The notes: generated by a model not told the origin, from the letters alone. DNA of 6,423 bases from Thermoplasmata archaeon (GCA_021845325.1 JAKBRR010000102.1:1-6423), one strand, 5' to 3'; positions 1-4,567 are shown, numbered from the stretch's first letter. Made by a program: numbers and translations.

Positions 1-410
1 TTCTCAAAGAATATGTTCCTATCCTCAGGATTATAGAATATGGGCGAGGTCTGTGGTATAAGCTGTGTTGTGTATGGTTGATAAAAGGGATTGTACTGTA
101 TTGATTTCACCACTCTGTTGGTACTTGCATTGACTACGAATATGTTGCTTAAATTCTCTGTTGCAAGGAGATTATGGCTGGAATCCAGTACTATATAGGT
201 GGGTTCTCCAATTTGAACATTTGGGTTCTGTTGTGGAAAACTGTCGTTGATCAGCGTGTTGTTGCCGAGGAAAAGAGTCTTTTCACTATAATTCACAATA
301 TGTCCGGGGTGGATGCCTGGTATGAAATAGGCAAGTGAAATGGTAACAAGTATGCCCACCACTGCAATGGTAGAAATTGTCTTCTTTCTTGCTCCATCTT
401 TGCTGACCAT
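1..410 (-). CDS. Exported YVTN-like beta-propeller protein, N-terminal part (3' end outside window)
   Basis: The reading frame is open from an ATG at 408-410 to the window edge, giving 136 codons of a longer protein. Residues 1-10 are basic (two KK/RK pairs), residues 11-30 form a hydrophobic segment, and the rest looks extracytoplasmic, so it is probably a signal anchor facing outward. The stretch at residues 71-105, with YIVLDSSHNLL followed by NIFVVNASTNRVV, has the shape of a YVTN/NHL-type propeller blade (value, asparagine-rich turn, 'V-N-x-S/T-x-x-V'). N-glycosylation sequons are visible at N40, N50, N55, N86 and N94, as in archaeal surface proteins. The start is well supported: GGGAGGT at 418-424 is a strong Shine-Dalgarno site 7 nt from the ATG, and an AT-rich TATA candidate lies further upstream. 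The ligand or role is unknown. It resembles the protein at 4788-6224 in architecture, but I did not see clear sequence identity between them. Confidence 0.8.
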   Translation of the reverse strand, partial: MVSKDGARKKTISTIAVVGILVTISLAYFIPGIHPGHIVNYSEKTLFLGNNTLINDSFPQQNPNVQIGEPTYIVLDSSHNLLATENLSNIFVVNASTNRVVKSIQYNPFYQPYTTQLIPQTSPIFYNPEDRNIFFE

Positions 411-460
411 TGAATTTACCTCCCTAAGAACAGTGTGGGAATATAATCATTATACGTCTT

Positions 461-473
461 AAATTATATATTT
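461..473 (-). promoter_or_regulatory. TATA box for the leftward propeller gene
   Basis: Read on the minus strand this is AAATATATAATTT. A transcript starting about 25 bp downstream would begin near 440, leaving a leader of roughly 30 nt that contains the Shine-Dalgarno site at 418-424. This gene would therefore be leadered, unlike the TA operons in the window. The region is AT-rich, so the exact box is uncertain. Confidence 0.4.
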
Positions 474-558
474 AATTTGTTCCTTGTTAATATCAGTTTT
501 ACCATCAGACTGTAAATGACTTGAAATCCAGCTATTGTTTACCTATAGGTTATATATA

Positions 559-780
559 GTGGAGGAAGAGATAACCACCATAAAACTCAAGAAATCTGCT
601 GTACAGGAACCCAAAAATGTTAGATCATACCCTAGGGAAACATACAACAACATTATTCTTAGACTGACTACACAATCAAAAGAAACTGAAGAGTTGGGTA
701 TTTTTGATCAGAATGCCCAGGAGACAAAAATGAATGAGTTCTGGAGCGAAGGAGACTACAGCGGTTGCGAAAATACCTAG
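559..780 (+). CDS. DUF7557-like antitoxin ORF of a decayed PemK/MazF pair; start codon eroded
   Basis: The product contains TTIKLKKS followed by RSYPRETYNNIILRL, the N-terminal signature of small archaeal antitoxin-like proteins annotated as DUF7557 (consensus MTTIKL...L..L...PRETY..VI..L). Its acidic end, KMNEFWSEGDY...ENT, resembles the C-terminal toxin-binding tail seen in such antitoxins. No ATG exists. GTG at 559 can open the frame, but a good ribosome site, GGAGG at 561-565, is followed five bases later by ATA at 571-573, exactly where the family starts (M/TTIKL). I infer that the ancestral start was ATG at 571 and has become ATA. The usual leucine before 'KNV' is proline (CCC), also a one-base change. 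A TATATATA run at 551-558 is too close upstream to serve either start. The ORF frame is otherwise intact at about 70 residues. It is probably a dying antitoxin gene, but a weak GTG-initiated product cannot be excluded. Confidence 0.55.
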   Translation: MEEEITTIKLKKSAVQEPKNVRSYPRETYNNIILRLTTQSKETEELGIFDQNAQETKMNEFWSEGDYSGCENT

Positions 781-1043
781 GGCTGGAGAAGCAATTGTCA
801 CTATAGTAAGGTTTGCTGATAGCGTAAACCCAAAAATTTGGCCTGCCCTATTGTTATTTGAAGAGCTTGGAAATATGGTGAAAGCAGGCATATCTATAAA
901 TCTGAGAATGAAAGGAATTCCAATCACAAAGGCAGAAGGAGCTGCTCAAGATTGAAGAACTCAGAGAGAAGTTGGAGAGTTTAGATTCCTTAATTTGCAC
1001 ACAAATTTCCAATTTATGGGCTTGGGCACCAATGTTAAGGTAA
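773..1043 (+). pseudogene. PemK/MazF-family toxin pseudogene (lost start, internal deletion)
   Basis: In the second forward frame, 776-955 reads PRAGEAIVTIVRFADSV, then NPKIWPALLLFEELGN, then NLRMKGIPITKAEGA. This is the order of the PemK/MazF endoribonuclease fold: 'GdIV.vrFpf.ds...K.RPALvl', then '..v.aaiTSN', then 'giPl..aeG...dS'. The frame stops at 953-955. The third frame carries a helical end, LLKIEELREKLESL, from about 940 to a stop at 1041-1043. The segment expected between them (the DSvIk..yIftv strand region) is missing, so I infer a frame-changing deletion near 935-945. The conserved Arg of RPAL is Trp (CGG to TGG would do it), and the TSN motif reads SIN. The natural start would be at 773, overlapping the antitoxin stop (ATG-CCT-AG), but the codon is now ATA. 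An ATG at 734 opens the frame but adds 13 residues alien to the family. It is almost certainly inactive. Confidence 0.6.
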
Positions 1044-1111
1044 AATGGCTTTCACCATACATTTCTTGATATTGTGCTTACAAGCTGTTCCTATGCCATA
1101 CGAAATAGTAC

Positions 1112-1138
1112 TCAATCGATATTTGAACTGTTATTTTC
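1112..1138 (+). repeat. Intergenic repeat R1, copy 1
   Basis: TCAATCGATATTT begins a 27-base segment matching 3596-3622 at 23 positions without gaps. All four differences are transitions, which looks like an old duplicated sequence ageing outside coding constraint. The match fades afterwards, though GGGAC...TTGTA at about 1144-1156 loosely echoes the GGGTTTGTACA that follows the second copy. Function unknown. Confidence 0.5.
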
Positions 1139-1206
1139 CGTAGTGGGACATTGTATGTGCAGTCTCTTAAATTGTCTGTAGAAGTTTGATATGCGAGGGA
1201 TAGCTT

Positions 1207-1224
1207 GTTGAAAGAAATTTCAAC
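1207..1224. promoter_or_regulatory. Perfect inverted repeat upstream of the VOC gene
   Basis: GTTGAAAGAAATTTCAAC has perfect 7-bp arms around a 4-base centre. It ends about 10 bp before the proposed TATA-like AAATAAT (1234-1240), about where the BRE and an upstream regulator would sit. It may be an operator for the gene starting at 1259. It could also arise by chance in AT-rich DNA. Confidence 0.35.
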
Positions 1225-1233
1225 TCACAAACT

Positions 1234-1240
1234 AAATAAT
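1234..1240 (+). promoter_or_regulatory. TATA-like box for the VOC gene
   Basis: AAATAAT is centred about 24 bp before the ATG at 1259. No Shine-Dalgarno sequence precedes that ATG, so the mRNA would start at or near the start codon (leaderless). Confidence 0.35.
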
Positions 1241-1258
1241 GACATCACATAGAATCTT

Positions 1259-1636
1259 ATGTTCAAGAAAGTGGATTGCGTGAGAATAAATGTTCAGCAT
1301 ATAGACAAAGCGCTTGAATTTTATCGATATAAACTAGGATTGGAGCTTGTTTGGAAGAAAGGATCGGATGAGGCAGGATTAAGGATGAGTGAGTCTGATT
1401 CAGAGATAGTACTAATCAAAGATGAGCTCGAATATCCAGAAGTGGACTTAACAGTTGAATCTGTAGAAAATTCTGTTAAAAAATTCGAAGAAGCTGGAGG
1501 TAAGGTAATAGTAAAACCTTTTGAAATCGCAATCGGAAAGTGTTCAGTTGTTGAAGATCCCTGGAAAAACAGGTTTGTCATATTGGATAATTCTAAAGGT
1601 TTACTGAAAGTTGATAAGGACAAGAATGTAGTATAG
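1259..1636 (+). CDS. Single-domain VOC (glyoxalase/bleomycin-resistance/dioxygenase fold) protein
   Basis: The 125-residue product is the normal length of one vicinal-oxygen-chelate domain made of two beta-alpha-beta-beta-beta modules. The first module is VDCVRINVQHIDKALEFY then LGLEL (residues 5-30). The second has VDLTVESVENSVKKFEEAGG (62-81) then CSVVEDPWKNRFVILD (95-110), matching the common 'vv.DPwGN.f.l.D' ending. The ligands usual for metal-dependent members are not in place: the His of the 'DHV' strand is Cys7, the glycine of DPxGN is Lys103, and no Glu is present in the last strand where glyoxalase I has one. It is therefore unlikely to be a standard glyoxalase I; a binding protein or divergent enzyme is possible. 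The start at ATG 1259 fits a leaderless transcript. It appears monocistronic. The fold assignment is firm; the substrate is unknown. Confidence 0.8.
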   Translation: MFKKVDCVRINVQHIDKALEFYRYKLGLELVWKKGSDEAGLRMSESDSEIVLIKDELEYPEVDLTVESVENSVKKFEEAGGKVIVKPFEIAIGKCSVVEDPWKNRFVILDNSKGLLKVDKDKNVV

Positions 1637-1695
1637 AAAATATAAAAATTGGTGGAAATACGCCTAATTGATTTGCCTTGCTGATTTAATTAAGA

Positions 1696-1701
1696 TTTTT
1701 T
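1696..1701 (+). terminator. Possible T-tract terminator after the VOC gene
   Basis: A run of six T lies 60 bp after the VOC stop codon, in the AT-rich gap before the methyltransferase gene. Archaeal RNA polymerase can terminate at T-runs without a hairpin. This is the only support. Confidence 0.25.
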
Positions 1702-1811
1702 ACACAATTACTATTGCGTCAGCCTAACCTTGGTTTTCCTGACAACTTAAACTAAAGAAGGACCATTTTTCACTTTCTAGAAAAATCTTGTTTCAAAAAA
1801 TCTCCAAGAAC

Positions 1812-1868
1812 TAACCATAAATATGGCAGGCCCGGAGAGGTTAGAGCTTCTATCCCACATATTAAGGG
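1812..1868 (-). pseudogene. tRNA 3'-half remnant, copy C (most decayed)
   Basis: Read on the minus strand, CTTAAT is followed 18 bases later by AACCTCTC, then a CCGGGCCTGCC end. This is the same order and spacing as copy B at 3826-3869 (CTTAAT, 18 bases, AACCTCTC, GGACCCGC). The match continues past the tRNA 3' end: 1812-1833 aligns with the corresponding flank and acceptor end of copy B at 14 of 22 positions by hand count, mostly with transitions between. The T-loop has lost TTCGAA. I regard it as an old third member of the set, but it would not be recognised as a tRNA alone. Confidence 0.4.
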
Positions 1869-1906
1869 GTCATCTTATGTGACTAGAAAATGTATAATAA
1901 AAGCTT

Positions 1907-2734
1907 ATGAAAGATCAGCACCCACGGTCATTTGAAGAAATCCTTGAGCTTGATGTGCCTATTTTCGAGGTCCAGGCGTGGTGGGGCTCGACAAAACACT
2001 TAGGTGGCCAGAAGGCAACGAACGAATTGCTCGCATTATGTCGCGTAGGCGAGCAAACCAAACTACTTGACGTTGGCTGCGGCGTGGGCATAACTTCATG
2101 CTATACAGCTAAGAAATACCATTGCTGTGTGACTGGTGTAGATATATCCTCCAACATGATTTACAGGGCGAGGGAAAGGGCAGAGAAGGAAAAAGTTCAG
2201 AATATTGTTCAGTTTGAAACAGGAAGTGCATTGAACCTCCCATTTCCTGATAATACCTTTGATGCAGTCATTGCAGAATCTGTGCTTACATTCATTGGCG
2301 ACAAGAAACGAGCACTTCAGGAATGTTTAAGAGTAGCCAAACCTGGTGGCTATATAGGGATCAACGAAGCAAGCTGGCTAAAGGAACCTTCATCAAGAGA
2401 AATGATCAATCATCTATCCATTGTCTTTGGAGACGAGGCTGAAATACTTTCTCCTGAAGAATGGTGTAATATCTTCGAAGAAGTACACTTAAGGGAAATT
2501 ACTGTTGAAAGGTTTTTATTTGGGGGTGCCACAAGAGCTTATATGGCCAGTATCAGCCAGATTGGTGGTAATTACATCCCTAGAATATTCGGAAGGTTCT
2601 TTCTTGCATATGTTAGATATCCGGCGTTCAGGAGATATTTGCGGAAAATCCTGCTTTCAATTCCAGAAGACCTGTTTGTGTACTTGGGTTATGGCATATA
2701 TGTAGGCAGGAAATCAACATTTTTTAATTTCTGA
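1907..2734 (+). CDS. Class I SAM-dependent methyltransferase (Methyltransf_11 / UbiE-like)
   Basis: The 275-residue protein has a Rossmann-fold methyltransferase core. Motif I is LLDVGCGVG (residues 53-61), the SAM-binding glycine loop. TGVDIS (76-81) supplies the acidic residue (Asp79) expected to bind the SAM ribose. FPDNTFDAVIAE (113-124) is the motif II region, and LRVAKPGGYIGINE (141-154) is the post-core strand typical of Methyltransf_11. The N-terminal WWGSTKHLGG segment (25-34) resembles the substrate cap of small-molecule and lipid methyltransferases such as UbiE and sterol methyltransferases. The C-terminal 70 residues are basic and aromatic (RIFGRFFLAYVRYPAFRRYLRK), which could suit membrane or lipid contact; that is inference. 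ATG 1907 starts just before the conserved N-terminal helix. The gene lies between tRNA remnants C and A, and its first 250 bases look richer in G+C than nearby DNA, hinting at transfer. The substrate cannot be read from the sequence. Confidence 0.85.
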   Translation: MKDQHPRSFEEILELDVPIFEVQAWWGSTKHLGGQKATNELLALCRVGEQTKLLDVGCGVGITSCYTAKKYHCCVTGVDISSNMIYRARERAEKEKVQNIVQFETGSALNLPFPDNTFDAVIAESVLTFIGDKKRALQECLRVAKPGGYIGINEASWLKEPSSREMINHLSIVFGDEAEILSPEEWCNIFEEVHLREITVERFLFGGATRAYMASISQIGGNYIPRIFGRFFLAYVRYPAFRRYLRKILLSIPEDLFVYLGYGIYVGRKSTFFNF

Positions 2735-2766
2735 ACTTCAACAAATTTTGGTAATTGAAAAGACTT

Positions 2767-2823
2767 ACAGAGCTAATTAGATATTAAGCGGGTCCCAGGA
2801 GGTTCGAACCCCCGACCTATGGG
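2767..2823 (-). pseudogene. tRNA 3'-half remnant, copy A
   Basis: On the minus strand, 2788-2822 gives AGGTC (variable loop), GGGGG-TTCGAAC-CTCCT (T-arm), GGGACCC (3' acceptor strand) and a G discriminator. These are canonical tRNA positions from about 41 to 73. Upstream there is no D-arm and no GGGTCCC to pair with the acceptor, so it is only a 3' half. It matches copy B (3826-3859) at 32 of 35 positions with one gap. The homology runs on past the tRNA end to 2767 (ACAGA, TAAT, ATAT, GCGGGTCC in order). It ends 61 bp downstream of the vapC1 stop codon. Confidence 0.6.
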
Positions 2824-2883
2824 GGAGGTTATGACCTGAAAAAGCCTGCAATTTATTAACAGAATATGAATGACCGCTATAAC

Positions 2884-3276
2884 TCAATAAGACTCAACTG
2901 TGAGTCTGCCAATATTTGAAAAATGATTAACATTTCTAGTTAGAATGGGTTCTTCAATGGAGATGCATATCCCTGCTATCATAGCGTCTTCTGGATCAAT
3001 GGTTTGTCCTCTTCGTTTTTTGTCTGCAAATATTTCTCCAGCTTCTCTTGCAGACTTAAAATCTAAGTGGTGAACGACAATATTTCCAAGAACTTTGTCG
3101 ATTTTGTTCTTCTCTTCTATTGGCCTGATACTCAAGTTAAGTCCCACGTATAGTTCAAAGACGGAAACTGTAGTTATGTTGACCTGCACCCCATCTCTTT
3201 CCAGTTCCTCTCCCTTTTCTATGGCTGAATGGTCTCCCCTCATTATATCTATAAGGAATGTGGTATCAGCAATCAT
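2884..3276 (-). CDS. vapC: VapC toxin, PIN-domain ribonuclease (module 1)
   Basis: The 130-residue protein is a complete PIN domain. It shows MIADTTFLIDIM with Asp4 in the first strand, VFELYVG with Glu41, and DPEDAMIAGI with Asp97 as the third acid. ILTRNVNHF (111-119) is the usual 'TRN..HF' segment near the end. These acids coordinate the Mg2+ or Mn2+ used for RNA cleavage; family members mostly cut tRNA anticodon loops or rRNA, and the target here is unknown. The ATG shares one base with the vapB1 stop (TAATG at 3274-3278), giving translational coupling typical of vapBC. All key residues are present, so the toxin is probably functional. Downstream lies tRNA remnant A. Confidence 0.92.
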   Translation of the reverse strand: MIADTTFLIDIMRGDHSAIEKGEELERDGVQVNITTVSVFELYVGLNLSIRPIEEKNKIDKVLGNIVVHHLDFKSAREAGEIFADKKRRGQTIDPEDAMIAGICISIEEPILTRNVNHFSNIGRLTVESY

Positions 3277-3512
3277 TAATGCTCCAGCCTCTCGCTAATG
3301 TCCTGGTATCTTTTTCTGCTCAGCTTCCTCGCTTCGTTTATATTTTTCAGTATAGAATCTGCCTCATCTTGTGTCAGTGTTCCCCTGAGGTCTAGGAGAG
3401 TGGCTTTGTTTGTCAACCTGTTTATAACGTCAGTGAAACTCTCATTCTTTCCCTTGTACTTCTTCAGCCTAGAATAGGCCTCGTCTGAGATAGAAATGTT
3501 CTTGCTTCCCAT
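3276..3512 (-). CDS. vapB: VapB antitoxin, VAPB_antitoxin (PF02697-like) family (module 1)
   Basis: The product begins MGSKNISISDEAYSRLKKYK and has ESFTDVINRL, matching archaeal antitoxins of the VAPB_antitoxin/UPF0330 type ('SKtIsi.ddvYerLk..k...eSFsdvI.rl'). The C-terminal half (LTQDEADSILKNINEARKLS and the basic RKRYQDI) is the part expected to wrap around the toxin. An upstream in-frame ATG at 3524 would add MCDI. I prefer 3512 (78 residues) because the family starts here, because 3524 lies inside a perfect 16-bp palindrome that looks like the operator, and because a TATA-like CTTAATAG lies about 29 bp upstream, consistent with a leaderless message. The antitoxin should neutralise VapC1 and repress its own operon. 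Confidence 0.88.
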   Translation of the reverse strand: MGSKNISISDEAYSRLKKYKGKNESFTDVINRLTNKATLLDLRGTLTQDEADSILKNINEARKLSRKRYQDISERLEH

Positions 3513-3517
3513 GATAT

Positions 3518-3533
3518 CACACATATATGTGTG
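3518..3533. promoter_or_regulatory. Perfect 16-bp palindrome, likely VapBC1 operator
   Basis: CACACATATATGTGTG is a perfect inverted repeat between the start of vapB1 (3512) and a TATA-like CTTAATAG on the minus strand (3538-3545). Binding here would cover the transcription start. Autorepression by VapB or VapBC at such palindromes is established for the family; that this site is used is inference. Confidence 0.55.
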
Positions 3534-3537
3534 TGTA

Positions 3538-3545
3538 CTATTAAG
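3538..3545 (-). promoter_or_regulatory. TATA-like box of vapBC1
   Basis: CTTAATAG on the minus strand lies about 29 bp from the preferred vapB1 ATG at 3512. It is a weak match. TTATGAAAG a little further upstream is an alternative that would serve the ATG at 3524. Confidence 0.3.
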
Positions 3546-3595
3546 CTTTCATAAGTCAGTGGAATAAGTGATTGTAAGACATCAGGTATGTGGTT

Positions 3596-3634
3596 TCAAT
3601 CGATATTTAAGCCGTTATTCTCTGGGTTTGTACA
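3596..3634 (+). repeat. Intergenic repeat R1, copy 2
   Basis: This copy starts TCAATCGATATTT, as does 1112-1138 (23 of 27 identical), and continues to GGGTTTGTACA (3624-3634). The same 11-mer ends the weaker copy at 4718-4728. It lies about 110 bp upstream of vapB1. No ORF or obvious terminal inverted repeat was seen. Confidence 0.5.
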
Positions 3635-3674
3635 AAATATTGAGAAGTTCTCATAAAATTTTACCTTCAAAAGT

Positions 3675-3779
3675 GTATTACCAGTAATACCTGTAATACA
3701 AGAATTACTTTGATGTGGAAGCTTTCCTAATCTCTCTCACATTAAAAACAAAAAGATGGAAACCTTCTCTACAATTGAC
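3675..3779 (+). repeat. Dispersed repeat R2, copy A
   Basis: These 105 bp align without a gap to 6307-6411, with 83 identical positions by hand count. The element begins with GTATTAC, GTAATAC and GTAATAC at 3675, 3684 and 3693, a 9-bp period, the first two forming a perfect inverted pair with a 2-bp centre. It ends with a strongly conserved stretch, ATGGA then ACCTTCTCTACAATTGAC. That stretch could be the first codons of a lost gene (METFSTID here, MDTFSTID then a stop in copy B) or simply the conserved edge of a non-coding element. Confidence 0.7.
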
Positions 3780-3804
3780 AAAACCCCGGCCTTCAAAATA
3801 GCTC

Positions 3805-3869
3805 ACAGAAGTAATCTAGGATATAGCGGGTCCGAGAGGTTCAAACCCCCGACCTATGGATTAAGAGTT
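3805..3869 (-). pseudogene. tRNA-Lys(CTT)-like 3'-half remnant, copy B
   Basis: On the minus strand this reads CTCTTAA (anticodon loop, anticodon CTT, lysine), TCCAT (3' anticodon stem), AGGTC (5-base variable loop), GGGGG-TTTGAAC-CTCTC (T-arm) and GGACCCG (acceptor end, one base short). Every segment has canonical length. The 5' side of the anticodon stem is TTGAA rather than the ATGGA needed to pair, and nothing resembling a D-arm or 5' acceptor follows, so the tRNA breaks at the anticodon stem-loop. T56 replaces the invariant C of the T-loop. Positions 3805-3825 are 3' flank shared with copy A. It lies 35 bp beyond the vapC2 stop. Confidence 0.6.
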
Positions 3870-3903
3870 CAAGCAATGGAACATGAATATTACGGCTTTT
3901 CCA

Positions 3904-4314
3904 TTATTCTGACTTTATTCTCAACCCGATATTTGCTATTTCTTTTTCCTTTTCTGAGAATTCCCGGTCAAAAGTTGTAAATTCATCTGCCTCAAGTATC
4001 ATGCTGGCGGATAGATGCAAAAGGTCCAAAGTTTTCATTCTTATCTTAACCGCAATTTCACTTGCGTTGCTGATGACCCTGTCCATGTCCACTTCCGGGA
4101 CTTTGATATCAATTTCAGGCAAATAATCGGCAAAAGCTTCTATTTCATCCACACCCAAATCTGTGGTCCGGGAAAGAACAGATTTTAACTCCAAGACAGT
4201 TACTGGTGAAGTCACCATCTTACCACTATTTTTCAAGGCTTTCATTGCCCTCGCGTGATTGACATCTCTTTGGTTTAGAAATGAAATTATTACGTTTGTA
4301 TCAATATATTTCAC
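3904..4314 (-). CDS. vapC: VapC toxin, PIN-domain ribonuclease (module 2)
   Basis: With a GTG start at 4312-4314 the product is 136 residues beginning VKYIDTNVIISFL, which is where PIN domains normally begin. The acids are Asp5, Glu42 (TVLELKS), Asp97 (TLDLLHLSA) and Asp116 (TTFDREF), the full PIN quartet for metal-dependent RNA cleavage. An in-frame ATG at 4353 would add 13 residues with no family counterpart and overlap vapB2 by 38 bp. The GTG lies one base after the vapB2 stop (TAG-C-GTG), the coupling expected of vapBC, so I prefer it. It is a different PIN subgroup from module 1 (D at the fourth position, longer helical middle). It appears intact; its RNA target is unknown. Confidence 0.9.
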   Translation of the reverse strand: MKYIDTNVIISFLNQRDVNHARAMKALKNSGKMVTSPVTVLELKSVLSRTTDLGVDEIEAFADYLPEIDIKVPEVDMDRVISNASEIAVKIRMKTLDLLHLSASMILEADEFTTFDREFSEKEKEIANIGLRIKSE

Positions 4315-4315
4315 G

Positions 4316-4567
4316 CTAATCTCTCTCTCGAATTGAAATTTCTGACAGGTCATGAGGAAGCTCTGGAAGACCTTTTTCCTTCCATTTCTTGATAATAGCC
4401 TGGCTTTTCTCCTTTCTCTCTATGGTTTTTCTTGCATTTTGCATACCATTCTGCATAATCCATCTTAGGGCATCAGCCCTGTTGTTGGCTAAATTATATT
4501 TTATCAACTTGTCAATTAGATCGGAAGTGTTATCATCTATTCTCACTGCGATAACATTTGATACCAT
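4316..4567 (-). CDS. vapB: VapB antitoxin, ribbon-helix-helix (CopG-like) family (module 2)
   Basis: The 83-residue protein opens with NVIAVRIDDNTSDLIDKLI, an RHH beta-strand and first helix, followed by NNRADALRWIMQNGM as the second helix, together making the DNA-binding dimer. The C-terminal third is charged (IERKEKSQAIIKKWKEKG) and ends LPELPHDLSEISIRERD, suited to wrapping VapC2. It is unrelated to the antitoxin of module 1. The ATG at 4567 lies about 26 bp from TTTATATAG on the minus strand, so the mRNA should be leaderless. Two CATATG hexamers, one overlapping the start codon, are probable autoregulatory sites. Confidence 0.9.
   Translation of the reverse strand: MVSNVIAVRIDDNTSDLIDKLIKYNLANNRADALRWIMQNGMQNARKTIERKEKSQAIIKKWKEKGLPELPHDLSEISIRERD

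Larger units (their letters stand above)
3546..3903. other. Gene-free interval between the two vapBC operons
   Basis: No believable gene lies here. The interval is built from older pieces in order: R1 copy 2 (3596-3634), R2 copy A with its triple 7-mers (3675-3779), then the 3' flank and body of tRNA remnant B (3805-3869). An open frame at 3756-3980 only strings these parts together, and it would translate through the tRNA remnant into the end of vapC2 on the opposite strand. Confidence 0.6.

Noticed and set aside
441..475. Similarity of this stretch to the promoter region 4752-4780 (atcattat, tctt, aaatta in common)
   Set aside because: The genes concerned read in opposite directions relative to it and both stretches are very AT-rich, so chance is the simpler explanation.
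676..927. Hydrophobic 83-codon ORF on the minus strand
   Set aside because: It is the antisense of the antitoxin end and PemK/MazF-like frame; the forward frames show family motifs and this one shows none.
1321..1623. 100-codon serine-rich ORF on the minus strand
   Set aside because: It is the antisense shadow of the VOC gene, whose family motifs are clear.
2505..2705. 66-codon ORF inside the methyltransferase gene
   Set aside because: It is an out-of-frame shadow with no family resemblance.
2826..2837. AGGTTATGACCT hairpin next to tRNA remnant A, considered as a Met (CAT) anticodon arm
   Set aside because: The loop and stem lengths do not fit a tRNA anticodon arm, and spacing to the variable loop is wrong.
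2788..2880. Complete tRNA gene on the minus strand
   Set aside because: No D-arm, no proper anticodon stem and no 5' strand matching the GGGACCC acceptor end could be found, with or without allowing an intron in the visible sequence.
3675..3699. Three short repeats considered as a CRISPR fragment
   Set aside because: The units are 7 bp with 2-bp gaps; CRISPR repeats and spacers are far longer, and no cas gene is present.
3756..3980. Open frame beginning METFSTID
   Set aside because: It runs from repeat R2 through a tRNA remnant and into the antisense of vapC2; copy B of R2 stops after eight codons. It is an assembly of unrelated pieces, though its first codons might be a relic.
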